Source: an uncultured Oligoflexia bacterium
GTDB taxonomy: Bacteria > Bdellovibrionota > Bacteriovoracia > Bacteriovoracales > Bacteriovoracaceae
Length of the DNA: 18,425 nt
Direction of reading: 5' to 3'
Assembly (NCBI GenBank): GCA_950060715.1
Contig: CATLVA010000002.1
Location: 1-18,425, forward strand
Under the pieces are notes generated by a model. That model was not told the DNA's origin. It saw nothing but the letters and a program-made list of their open reading frames with translations, and ran no database searches. Positions within the stretch are counted from its first letter, which is position 1; every line of letters begins with the position of its first letter. Made by a program: the position numbers and the translations under genes. Below are positions 7,601 to 15,402 of the stretch, in pieces.

Positions 7601-8646
7601 CTTTGAGGTAATTCTTTTATAAGGCGGTTCTTAAAGTTTTCTAAGTCTTGCGTTTGGAAATACTTTAACAAGATCGCTCTATGTTCTTGAGGGGAGTTTG
7701 GCTTTAACTCGTCAAACCTAGTGAGTAAATGAGCATCTGAATAATCTAAATAAATAGGTGGGATATGCCCTCGGCGGTTAAGTCTTTCAACAAGCAAGGG
7801 GCTGTGTTCTTTATAGTTTACTTTGATATTGTCAGAAACAAAGATATTTGAGCTTATCTTAACAGATGAGTCAAAGGCCCTACTGCCATCGTCGCTCAAG
7901 ATGAAGCGATCCTCTAATAGCTCAAAGGTTCGACCGGCGGCAATCCCTAACTCATTTCCTTTCTCGAAAATCGCATTTTTTGAAACTGGTTTCTCAAAAA
8001 ATGAGGCTAGTTCTAGCTCTTCTTTGTTGAGATAACTTAAAAAACCTCTGTATTGAAGTTGTGAAAGTCGATGTGATGGCACTCCGTATTCAATTGCAAG
8101 GTTTTCTATTGTACTTTTGTCGGTATATTGTGGATTAAGCTTTGAAACTTCTTTTAGAAAAACAGACTCTTCACTACTTAATGAATCAATGAAGCCTCTT
8201 TCTTTGAGTGTACGAATATCTTCGCCAGTAACTCCAAGGTCTTTAGCAACTTCATCAACATTAACTGTATCGTCGGTTTGTTTGTATCTCTTAATGACAT
8301 TTAAAAACTTTGACTGCTTTTCTGAAACGGTTGAGATTAATTCTCTCTGCTCCATGCTTTGAAGTTCTTGAGGCTCAATGGCGTAATTTCTGGCCCTGTT
8401 GAGAAGTTCTTTATTATTCTGAGGAAGCTCTTTCTTGAGAGACATAAGAAAAAGCACTTCTTTGTCTTGAGGGAGGAGTTTAAAGGCGGCATCAAGATCA
8501 ATATGTTCTTTGATTCGTGAAGCATAGTTAATCTGGCTTTGAGTAAGATACTTCTCTGGTGTATCAGTTAAATCGAGAGTCGCCGCATTGGAAATATCTT
8601 GAGAGGTAATGGGTTTAGCTTGAGAGGGGTGGTTCCCTTTATTCAA
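4678..8646 (-). CDS. Giant relaxase candidate: tandem HTH-like repeats plus replication-relaxation/MOBC-like C-terminal domain
   Basis: 1322 residues from the TTG at 8646, though the true start is probably upstream (the frame is open to 8769). Residues about 55-255 hold at least four 45-55-residue repeats, each with a helical segment, an (A)KDLGV-like turn and a closing LKERGFI, LQYRGFL or LEDRFIL. Further copies occur later (LKERGYI, LLEQGFI, LQDRIDY), so the protein is largely a chain of winged-helix-like units. The C-terminal 159 residues (from about 1164) carry LLTHDLRV (His 1195), AYMDATL (Asp 1247), KVGVEYGDY (Glu 1274) and NGRMEKKL. This H...D...E...R/K order matches my memory of Replic_Relax proteins and MOBC relaxases, metal-dependent nuclease-like enzymes that nick oriT without a catalytic tyrosine. 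It lies directly after the coupling protein gene, where a relaxase is expected, and no other relaxase is visible. No signal peptide or membrane segment. The domain assignment needs a profile search. Confidence 0.6.
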   Translation of the reverse strand: MNKGNHPSQAKPITSQDISNAATLDLTDTPEKYLTQSQINYASRIKEHIDLDAAFKLLPQDKEVLFLMSLKKELPQNNKELLNRARNYAIEPQELQSMEQRELISTVSEKQSKFLNVIKRYKQTDDTVNVDEVAKDLGVTGEDIRTLKERGFIDSLSSEESVFLKEVSKLNPQYTDKSTIENLAIEYGVPSHRLSQLQYRGFLSYLNKEELELASFFEKPVSKNAIFEKGNELGIAAGRTFELLEDRFILSDDGSRAFDSSVKISSNIFVSDNIKVNYKEHSPLLVERLNRRGHIPPIYLDYSDAHLLTRFDELKPNSPQEHRAILLKYFQTQDLENFKNRLIKELPQRDIKDLYSLLEGKEDFSERRLQFLSKIKDELQLESSSELRSQVLNNNEYFFLSAVRRQAPKDDKEVFKIAKDYNLTPFMLENLQISDFIDFLSSYDKEYMSNLSKSLKANDEFKLQSLFSSLQFEDLKERGYISELSQKEVNFLEELNGKEITSDGELVQSLKDRFFIDEFRFFEFQNENSHLDILSNDQKNWLEDGAKFEKLKDFNLTTGDYYKLQDRIDYRGPKQVESIDYTSLEANEVKYLDSIAAGTESKALRALAKELGLSKELSFVLRNRIKYHDPKEIISTDLSVRVNTSIILRSKPHVKYRDSEELLSSRPSFENNYDTDLSGKDFSLFLKGTFGEYDTLSFKDKERFWELKSHHITLDNIYIPTNTELAFLEKIQFRKFDEKLFHKIAKEDFSLSEGSVNSLLEQGFIAEKKEKAFSEWQDPKQIKDARIWLSSQERLSEIEHSKIMNTLGIEPPSEEITKLLTKNKSDVIPQAYKEVEARIREHSRYRSYNDTDMKKLLDECLTYVKKERPKVSGKNWRGTPERYLLLDNGKGYRAIHKVLEQVQYQRDELRRSGERELNLAVREGVKFLSENRPKLYQKIKDRAFSELSEKHQGFIKRGKPERTNFIYIDAQSNYQANISRIVEEDFLSRKSFLKESKITYNPQSPENINSLDEVYKPKMDDFKLFFKTIRGEKLSNQESLRLNALRREGVHPESEEITSFLKKPQKQWEMKLKRKTEFLNHYQSKYGINIQALEFVNTWKQVTREQLNYIGLSNEDIDRHSQGLDEQDPILGSPKLLKRNHQPLSEQDSLNQTEPQEYFTIQHSGVVSGRGFLERRIGKELVQEGSQSRQNLLTHDLRVPTSVFRATEELKEMGIKVKKVIPEFSQFAESKKGISNDQRQNGPAYMDATLICEVIEYDEQGIATGKKEIKVGVEYGDYSNGRMEKKLDNADFDLAFVYSSEGPNKRYIQKFEQKTNVHFRIF

Positions 8647-8731
8647 TCCCCAAATTTGACGAAATAATGAATCAAGAAATTTATTTCTTGTATCTGCTTG
8701 CTCGTTCTGTTGAGCTTTGAGTAATTTCTTA

Positions 8732-11386
8732 TTAAGCTGCGTAATTTCGATAAAAGACCTCCAATCTCCTCAAAAGAGGGAAAGTTAATAAATCTATGAT
8801 GTTTAATTTGATTCTCTTTTCAGGAGAGAACTCACTTCTTTTGAGAAGTTCCCATTTGTCTCTTTTGTGAGGCCAAAAATGGGGTTTTAAGGCGAGTCTT
8901 TTAAGGCTTGCTTTCTTTCCATCAAAAAGGATAGCTAGAGCTGTAAAGGCTTCTGCTGCTTGTACGTCTGACGCTTCAATTACATTTTCTAGGGATTCAC
9001 TCTCAGTATATGAAACGCTTAGAGTATCAGATTCACCATGATACTTTTCATCAACTTGATCCATACGGGGTGACATAGCGGATTCTTGGATTGTCTTAGA
9101 CAACCTCTTAGCCACTCTTTTTCCCGTTACCTTTTGAAGAAAATCAATTGTTATAGGATCGTTTGTGGCCATGACGACAACCGAGCGAACAACACCGTGA
9201 ATTTTATCAAACTGGTCGTTTTGACTGGCCTTTGCTTTTAGAGCAGAAATTGACTGCGTAAGAAGTTCTGTAACTCCTCCGAATGAACGGCTAAGTTCAC
9301 AGTATTCAAGATCACCATTGTTTTGCTTATTCCCAAGGGTGATAACTCTTGGAGCTTCTTCTAGGAGCTGGTACTTAATCCTTTTGTTTTGAGGGTTCGC
9401 CAAGACTCCGTGTTGCCATCTTGCTTTACATAAAGTCACGATTCCATCAGCAAGACGATCTCCAATGAGTATACCTGGAAAATTAGGCACAAAAATTTTG
9501 CCTGTTGTAACGACTTCATCAAAGTTAATAGTTGGCTTTTCTGATGAAAAAATCTTCTTAAATTCAGGAGACTCGAATTGTTGTAAAAATGGCTGAATGT
9601 TAGAAACGATAGCACTTGTATTGTTGTCGTTTCCACTCCACGTTGTTAGGAGCCAATTACAAGCATCTAAAATAAGTGAGAAAACATCGTCGGCATTAGT
9701 AAATGATGGAGAATCTTGAATCTTCTCTCTTTGTTTTTCACTTTCTATGAACAGGTAAGCCTTAAAGCGGTCTTGAGCAGTTACCTTTCCCTCTTTGAAT
9801 TTATTTTTAGCTTCTAGGTCTATTATTTTTTTGACTTCGATGGCAATTTCTTCATTGAGTTCGTCGGCAGCATCTTGTGACAACGCTTTATCTCTATCAA
9901 AAACTATTTTTTTTATCTTCGGGTTGTTTTTTAGGTGGTACTCAGCTCGATCTTTTCTAAATTGTTTTTCCCTACGAAGTGGAAGATTTTGTGCATAAGC
10001 TCGAACTTCATCAGTAATGTCTTCTTCTTTAATATGAGTAAAAATGTATTTTGAAAGTTCATGCCATTTATCTTCGGGGTTCTCCATACAAGCTAAGTAT
10101 GACCTTAGAACGAAAACACCAAAGTCATTAATCTTTCTCTTTCCATCTAATGTTGTAAAACAACCGCTTGATGATTGAGCGTAGAGTTTTGAGAGTTGAT
10201 AAAGCGTAATTAGCTTATCGTGGTAAGAGTAGAGTAAGACGATAAGAGTTCTACAAACGAGGTAGTTCTGATTCTCCCAATAAGGCTCGGGAGAACTTTG
10301 GCCACCTTGAGCGTTAATCCAAGCAGAGATAACCCAGGAAGCGACTTTAAATGCAGTCGTACCTTCCCAAATATTATCTAGTAGCAGTGGGTTAATTGTA
10401 TCTTCACGGTCAAGAGAAAGGATGATTAAATCATCACCACGTTTTGCATTGATAGCTGTTTGGATGATGTAATCTGTAAGCTCTGCTTTAGGGTCACAAC
10501 AACTAATTGAAGCTTTCTTCTCATAATCTTGTGCTTGCCATTCAATAGCTTGTTTAAGGCGAGGATGAGCAAAACAAGTCGTTTTACCTGAACCTGTCGG
10601 CCCGACAACGATTGTACTTGTCCTAAGACCTTCTTGGTTTTGTGCAACTCTTTCTTCGTAAGGTGTCTCGGTAAGAGAGTCTTCGCCTTTTTCATCAACG
10701 AAACTTGTAAAATGATTGAAATGAAATTCTTCTGAGTTTGGCGACCAGCCTGATTCATCTAGTGGGATTTTCCAAACATTTTCTTTGGCCCAAGCGATTG
10801 AGTGCTTAATGAGTCTTGATAATACTCGGCTACGTCCTTCAAACATTAGGAAAAGCCAGAAGATAAAAGAGAATATTGAGAACTCTTTTAGAAAAGGCCA
10901 AGGGCTTGAAGAGAAGAAGTTCTTAACAATTGATACTTGTTTATCAAATGAAATCAGAGAGGCGTAATCAATGAAATACTTATTGATAAAAGGTGTATCT
11001 AAATAGCTCGCTAAGTAAATAGTAAGCGATATGAGGAATACAATTGAAATTCTTATTTTCACTATTTTTCGAGTAATGGGCTTCAAATGCTCAAAACGAA
11101 GGTCGTACCACTCTAGCTTTTTTCCTAGCTTGTTAGTGTCTGGAAAAATCAGCTTCCACGTTGGGACTAGCCAAATACGAACTATCGCTTTTGAGGCATA
11201 GAACGCAAAAAATACATTCCATACTGTTTCGAGAATATTTCTTAAAAAGACATTGGGAAGAGCAAGGGTGACGGATGGAAACTTTACGAATGAAATTGCG
11301 AAGAATAAGGCCCAAAATAGGAGGACAACATTTCCGTAGCTAAAGGATTTTTTACCAGTTGATTTTGCTGTAGGTGCGACTGCCAT
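8732..11386 (-). CDS. traD: Type IV coupling protein (VirD4/TraD/TraG ATPase)
   Basis: 884 residues from the ATG at 11386, with AAGGAG upstream; the ATG directly follows the TAA of the ATPase gene. Hydrophobic segments near 18-38, 48-68, 112-130 and 165-182 anchor it in the inner membrane. The cytoplasmic ATPase has Walker A GPTGSGKT (262-269), a CDPKAELTDY segment near 297-306, a Walker B-type YQLLEEAPRV (672-681) and the SRSFGGVTELLTQSISALKA segment (699-718) typical of coupling proteins. Residues about 440-560 are a highly charged helical insert between the nucleotide-binding motifs, corresponding to the all-alpha domain but long. It brings the relaxase-DNA complex to the secretion channel and powers transfer. 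At 884 residues it is longer than F TraD (about 717). The symbol is by family; the exact ortholog is not established. The last codons overlap the probable true start of the giant relaxase candidate. Confidence 0.9.
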   Translation of the reverse strand: MAVAPTAKSTGKKSFSYGNVVLLFWALFFAISFVKFPSVTLALPNVFLRNILETVWNVFFAFYASKAIVRIWLVPTWKLIFPDTNKLGKKLEWYDLRFEHLKPITRKIVKIRISIVFLISLTIYLASYLDTPFINKYFIDYASLISFDKQVSIVKNFFSSSPWPFLKEFSIFSFIFWLFLMFEGRSRVLSRLIKHSIAWAKENVWKIPLDESGWSPNSEEFHFNHFTSFVDEKGEDSLTETPYEERVAQNQEGLRTSTIVVGPTGSGKTTCFAHPRLKQAIEWQAQDYEKKASISCCDPKAELTDYIIQTAINAKRGDDLIILSLDREDTINPLLLDNIWEGTTAFKVASWVISAWINAQGGQSSPEPYWENQNYLVCRTLIVLLYSYHDKLITLYQLSKLYAQSSSGCFTTLDGKRKINDFGVFVLRSYLACMENPEDKWHELSKYIFTHIKEEDITDEVRAYAQNLPLRREKQFRKDRAEYHLKNNPKIKKIVFDRDKALSQDAADELNEEIAIEVKKIIDLEAKNKFKEGKVTAQDRFKAYLFIESEKQREKIQDSPSFTNADDVFSLILDACNWLLTTWSGNDNNTSAIVSNIQPFLQQFESPEFKKIFSSEKPTINFDEVVTTGKIFVPNFPGILIGDRLADGIVTLCKARWQHGVLANPQNKRIKYQLLEEAPRVITLGNKQNNGDLEYCELSRSFGGVTELLTQSISALKAKASQNDQFDKIHGVVRSVVVMATNDPITIDFLQKVTGKRVAKRLSKTIQESAMSPRMDQVDEKYHGESDTLSVSYTESESLENVIEASDVQAAEAFTALAILFDGKKASLKRLALKPHFWPHKRDKWELLKRSEFSPEKRIKLNIIDLLTFPLLRRLEVFYRNYAA
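8758..8762 (-). promoter_or_regulatory. Ribosome site lacking a normal start codon, likely for the relaxase candidate
   Basis: GGAGG sits near the end of the coupling protein gene (codons for RRLEV). In the frame of the giant downstream protein the codon 6 nt later is ATC (8751-8749), with ATT at 8745. No ATG, GTG or TTG exists in that frame until the TTG at 8646, which has only GGGGA directly touching it. The frame between is open and reads like protein (KKLLKAQQNEQ, FLDSLFRQIWG). Confidence 0.35.
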
Positions 11387-12568
11387 TTAGGATAGCTCCT
11401 TGTGATTCGTCCAATTCGCTAGTTCGTCGCAATCAATTTGACCTTTACTGGCCAGCTTCTCATGCTCCTCATAAAGAGAGGCTTTGAGTTGAGTTTGAGA
11501 GAAGTTATTCTTGTCGAACTTAAGGATGGAAGACGGGTCGGGCTTGAAAGTGTATTCAATTACAGGTCTTCTTCCTGAAATTCCTGCTGTTCCCTTTCCG
11601 CCTTTTAGGCAAGTTTCGCATCCATTTCCACGATGATAGAAACTAGGATTTTCACTTTGTTTACGACAGACAGGACAAAGGAGTTGAGGAAGTCTTTGCG
11701 CGGCTACAAATAAGAGGTTTTCGGCAACAAGTCTTCTTTCAATACCGAATCCACTTTCTTTGTCGCAAAGTCTGTCAATTGTCCCTGCTACGTCATTGGT
11801 GTGTAGAGTAGAGATTACTAAGTGACCTGTTTGAGCTGCCTCAAGAGCGAGAGAGGCACTTTCTTGATCTCGAATTTCTCCAATTAGAATAACGTCAGGG
11901 TCAAGTCTCATTGCACTCTTAATGGCTTTTTTCCAACTGACTTTATGAGTGATTTCAGTGTGGGAAACGCCAGGAAGGGGCCTTTCAACAGGATTTTCGA
12001 GAGCAATAACATTTTTCTTTTCTCTGTCTATCTCCATAAGACAGGCTTGCATCGTAGTTGATTTTCCACTACCTGTAGGCCCTGTGAACAAGATACAACC
12101 TTGCTTGTTATGGATAGCCGATAGAAGGTCGTTGAGAGTTTTTTCATCGAGGCCGCAATTCTTTAATGAGGGAACATCGTCTTCTCTGATAACTCTTAAC
12201 ACGAAGTATTCACCAAAAATTGTAGAGTTAATTTCAAGACGATAGCGGCAGTTAGTAAGCTCAAGAGAAAACGATCTACTCTGAGTCTCATCTTGCACAC
12301 TAAGGTCAGCATTTGCGATTTGCTTTAAGCGATTGGTTAATGCTAATCGCATGGGTTTATCTTTCTCAAATTGAGATACTTCTTGGAGTTCTCCATTAAC
12401 TCTGAATATTACCTTTATGGCAGCTTTGGTCTGCTTGATGTGAATATCTGAGGTCTTGAATTTCTCTGCTTTAAGAAATGTTTCTCTCCAAAAACTAGAG
12501 AGATAATCTTTTTTGCAGATATGATCGTCTGAAGATACAGGAGAAGCAGTCTGAAACTTTGCTACCAT
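11387..12568 (-). CDS. GspE/PilB/PilT-type secretion ATPase of the transfer system
   Basis: 393 residues from the ATG at 12568, which overlaps the preceding gene by 7 nt and has GGAGC upstream. The N-terminal half (about 28-130) is the PAS-like domain of these ATPases (SDIHIKQTKAAIKVIFRVNG). Walker A is GPTGSGKS (163-170). The Asp box region is VIALENPVERPL. Walker B is VILIGEIRD (225-233). The His box is TGHLVISTLHTND (247-259). Cysteines 298, 301, 317 and 320 (CPVC...CETC) form the zinc-binding tetracysteine found in GspE/PilB proteins and absent from VirB11. Hexameric motors of this class drive pilus or secretion assembly from the cytoplasmic face. Classical F systems have no such ATPase, while I-type systems have TraJ/DotB, so the locus is a mixed type. 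No membrane segments are present. Followed with no gap by the coupling protein gene. Confidence 0.9.
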   Translation of the reverse strand: MVAKFQTASPVSSDDHICKKDYLSSFWRETFLKAEKFKTSDIHIKQTKAAIKVIFRVNGELQEVSQFEKDKPMRLALTNRLKQIANADLSVQDETQSRSFSLELTNCRYRLEINSTIFGEYFVLRVIREDDVPSLKNCGLDEKTLNDLLSAIHNKQGCILFTGPTGSGKSTTMQACLMEIDREKKNVIALENPVERPLPGVSHTEITHKVSWKKAIKSAMRLDPDVILIGEIRDQESASLALEAAQTGHLVISTLHTNDVAGTIDRLCDKESGFGIERRLVAENLLFVAAQRLPQLLCPVCRKQSENPSFYHRGNGCETCLKGGKGTAGISGRRPVIEYTFKPDPSSILKFDKNNFSQTQLKASLYEEHEKLASKGQIDCDELANWTNHKELS

Positions 12569-12837
12569 GATAGCTCCATTCCAGCGTTATACTTCTGGTT
12601 AAGTTCTTCTAAGGATAGACTCTCAACTGCCTCAATAGACTTCCTAATGATTTCGTCGTGTACGCTTGATTGAAGACCGCCTCCATTCTCTATCGCTTCT
12701 CCCAATCTTTCTAAAGAAAGATCGTCTTCGATATTTTGGCGCACAAACTCTTCTTTGAAGTCTAAGTCTTGTGTGTAGTCTTGCTCTAAAGGAACTTCTT
12801 GAATGAAAGTTTTTTCTAAATTTATTGATAAGTTCAA
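12562..12837 (-). CDS. Small acidic protein of unknown function
   Basis: I do not recognise this 91-residue protein. It starts at TTG 12837, 8 nt after AGGAGG; the upstream TraU-like gene ends 15 nt before it. It is strongly acidic, especially at 18-55 (EQDYTQDLDFKEEF, NIEDDLSLERL), and appears helical, with no signal peptide or membrane segment. Its end overlaps the start of the secretion ATPase gene by 7 nt, so the two are almost certainly translated together. It could be a regulator, chaperone or adaptor of the ATPase, but the sequence does not decide this. An overlapping ORF on the same strand (12644-12862) contains the ribosome site in its 5' end and is a shadow. Confidence 0.75.
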   Translation of the reverse strand: MNLSINLEKTFIQEVPLEQDYTQDLDFKEEFVRQNIEDDLSLERLGEAIENGGGLQSSVHDEIIRKSIEAVESLSLEELNQKYNAGMELSW

Positions 12838-12852
12838 TTATGTGACCTCCTT

Positions 12853-15402
12853 TTATTTCCAAGGTTTCCCAACGTCCTGACCTAATAGGTCACAGATTTT
12901 GCGGATAAGTTTGAGTTGAATGTATTTGTAAAGCTCGAAGCGGATAGCAGCTTGGCAGTTTTCGTATTTACGAATCTCAGGGGCCAAGCCGACTTTGATA
13001 GTGAGCCTTGTTGATGGATAGGTGCATTGAATCTTTTCCCAAACGGTATAGATTCTTTTGTTCCCAGGAACAGGATTATTTCCCAAAATCTCACTATATT
13101 TAGCTCTAGCTACTTCTGCGGCAACCCAAGGGGCGGCGGTAGCTGCGGCCGCAATAGCTGCATTAGTACCTGAGTTACTTGAGAGTGTTGAGGGATCTTT
13201 TGGGTCAGGTCTTTGGACATACTGAGTTGTGTCCTCTTTGATACTTTGAGTCTCAACTGGGTTACAGTTTGTTTTATGAACTTCCTCTACAACCGTAGTA
13301 TATTTCTTAAAGCCCCAACGATGCCTTTCTGTGTGCTTATGGGTTCCTGATCCGCTACACGACACTGCATATTTTTTATGAACAGGGTGTTTTACCTTTC
13401 TATATCCTGATAACTCCATCCTCTTAACGTGAACAGCATAAACGTGATTTGCTCGGCGGCACTTTCCACGCTTCATTTTTAAACAACCACGATACTTATG
13501 ATTACTTAGGCAAGATGATCTACTTACTCCCTTCCTGAAAGATAATCGTTGACCACCAACACTAAAGGATTGTCCTCCTACTAAAGTTCCTCTTGAGTCT
13601 CTTTTGTGGCAATAATCTACAGCTTTCCAAATAGCTTCTTTCTTTAAATGGGCTGTGTCTTCTTCTGCATCAGAGAGTTGGTCTTGATACTGCCTAAGAG
13701 TTCCTTGTTGCGTAGGGATTTGATTATCTTCGTCCTCATCTTCTTCATTATTTGCACTCTCGCTCTTTTTGACTGCGTTACCTGCGGCTGAACCTGCTGC
13801 AAATAATCCACCAAGATAGCCAAGCTCTTTTGCAAAATTAGAAGCTTGATCTCTAAAGTATTTTCCTGTGAAACTTGCATTAAGCATCAGAGGACTTCCT
13901 GGGGCAAGAAGAGCTTCTGAACGTGATTTTCCTCCGTCACTGGTGCTAAGGTTAATTCCCATTTTAGAGAGAACGCCGCCAGTGCTTGCTTTTACTTTCT
14001 CATAGATACCAGCTAGAGATTTGAATTTTCCGTTATAGCTATCTGCTCCTGGCCCTTCCCAAGGGTAAGCTAGGGAGAATCTTTCTTCTCTTCCTCTTTC
14101 AAGTCCCATGATTTCGTGTGAAAGAAGCTTTCCTTTTAAGGCAGTGTTAGCGAAAGAGTAGTCGTTTTCATAAGGGCTAATAGACATACGGGGAGCAACT
14201 GAACCCCAAAGGGTGCATTTAGCCTGTTTCCATTTTGCAGAGCTGGCCATTGATAATGCTTTTTTTGCGATTGCTTCTCCCTTTCCTAATACAGGCCAAG
14301 AACAACCACTAAGTCCTTTTTTAAGTTTTGCTCCAAGGTTAGAGAGGGATGAGGTAATAGAACCTCTATCGCCAATAGCACCACCACTAAAACCTCCGAG
14401 ATTAGATAATGCTCTCATTCCTTCGGCAGCACCACATGAGACAGGATTAGAACCAATGGCCATTGCCGAAACAGTCTCAGGGTCTAGGTAGTCAAGTAGT
14501 CCTGTGTCCCAATAGTGGTAGAAGTCGGCTGTAAGTGCGATAGGGCAAGTCATTGGAACACCTTTAAATGGCCATGAATAACCACCTGGCGATTTTCCTT
14601 CGTTCATCAAGACAGGGCCGCATACAGTAAAATGCGCAGCATAGAGATCACTAAGAGCAACAGGCCAAACATTTACATCATAGGTTGCATTTGTTTTGTC
14701 TCTTGTTGCTCTAATTCTCATCTTTTCAAAGGGAGTTAGAGCTTTGGCTTTTGTTAGTTCTCCTAAATCGTTACCTCCAACGTCCATTCCTACTGCGCCT
14801 AATAAAGCCTTGCCTCCAAAAACGTATTGACCAAGCTTTATCGCTCCATCAACATCGACTTTCTTAGCTAGTCCAGCGGCTATCTTACGGTTAGCCGTAT
14901 AAAGGGCGTTTTTCTTGGCAAAGGAAGGATGGGGGTCATGGCCCTTGGTCGTAATTTCTAGGAAGTACTTGGGCCAGTAGTAAGTTGGTTTTGGACGCTC
15001 TTTCTTGATTTTCTTGTGAGCAAGGCAACCACCAAAAGGGCCTTTCAAAGAACACTTCTTTTCGTGTTTAACGTCTTTCCCTTCTGAGTATGAAGCGATA
15101 TGCGCCTTAGTCATAACGTGGCACATTTGAGGAAAGTCTTTTTTCATTGCTAAAAGAAGGGCAGATTCAGAAGTTAGTCGTCCAATACCACCAACAATTC
15201 TATAAAACTCTTGTACGAAGTAAGCTATATTTTGAGGTAGCCTTGTTGGGTCAATGCAGTTAAGCCCGATGTTACCCACAATATCGGTAGCATCTTTTAC
15301 AAGCTGTCCTGCATCGACTAATTGACCTATGATATTTTTGTTTTCCTTAGCTTCTACAATCGAGACATTGAGAAGGAGGAAAAATAGAATTATTTTTCTC
15401 AT
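12853..15402 (-). CDS. traU: Enlarged TraU-like conjugal transfer protein, periplasmic
   Basis: 849 residues with a signal peptide (MRKIILFFLLLNVSIVEA, cut near 18), so exported. Residues about 240-440 align by eye with F TraU: VNVWPVALSD, a Cys-Pro segment (MTCPIAL), DTGLLDYLDPETV, IGSNPVSCGAAEGM, then KCTLWGSVAPRM and a KGKLLSHEIM helix. The last 75 residues contain RIYTVWEKIQC, resembling the YLMWRKRNC end of F TraU. F TraU is only about 330 residues. The extra length comes from an N-terminal region (20-240), a linker with an acidic NNEEDEDEDNQ run, and a Cys/His/basic stretch of about 590-720. Cysteines are numerous, implying disulfides in the periplasm. In F the protein is needed for pilus assembly and DNA transfer. 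It starts at the ATGA overlap with the TraG-like gene. Confidence 0.7.
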   Translation of the reverse strand: MRKIILFFLLLNVSIVEAKENKNIIGQLVDAGQLVKDATDIVGNIGLNCIDPTRLPQNIAYFVQEFYRIVGGIGRLTSESALLLAMKKDFPQMCHVMTKAHIASYSEGKDVKHEKKCSLKGPFGGCLAHKKIKKERPKPTYYWPKYFLEITTKGHDPHPSFAKKNALYTANRKIAAGLAKKVDVDGAIKLGQYVFGGKALLGAVGMDVGGNDLGELTKAKALTPFEKMRIRATRDKTNATYDVNVWPVALSDLYAAHFTVCGPVLMNEGKSPGGYSWPFKGVPMTCPIALTADFYHYWDTGLLDYLDPETVSAMAIGSNPVSCGAAEGMRALSNLGGFSGGAIGDRGSITSSLSNLGAKLKKGLSGCSWPVLGKGEAIAKKALSMASSAKWKQAKCTLWGSVAPRMSISPYENDYSFANTALKGKLLSHEIMGLERGREERFSLAYPWEGPGADSYNGKFKSLAGIYEKVKASTGGVLSKMGINLSTSDGGKSRSEALLAPGSPLMLNASFTGKYFRDQASNFAKELGYLGGLFAAGSAAGNAVKKSESANNEEDEDEDNQIPTQQGTLRQYQDQLSDAEEDTAHLKKEAIWKAVDYCHKRDSRGTLVGGQSFSVGGQRLSFRKGVSRSSCLSNHKYRGCLKMKRGKCRRANHVYAVHVKRMELSGYRKVKHPVHKKYAVSCSGSGTHKHTERHRWGFKKYTTVVEEVHKTNCNPVETQSIKEDTTQYVQRPDPKDPSTLSSNSGTNAAIAAAATAAPWVAAEVARAKYSEILGNNPVPGNKRIYTVWEKIQCTYPSTRLTIKVGLAPEIRKYENCQAAIRFELYKYIQLKLIRKICDLLGQDVGKPWK

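Noticed and set aside
10426..10758. 110-codon same-strand ORF inside the coupling protein gene
   Set aside because: Shadow frame over the Walker A region of a clearly coding gene, without a ribosome site or protein-like composition.
12644..12862. 72-codon minus-strand ORF overlapping the 91-codon gene
   Set aside because: Its first codons are the ribosome site of the real gene, and its product is an Arg-rich out-of-frame string.
14213..14491. Plus-strand ORF inside the TraU-like gene
   Set aside because: Antisense shadow of a protein with signal peptide and TraU motifs.
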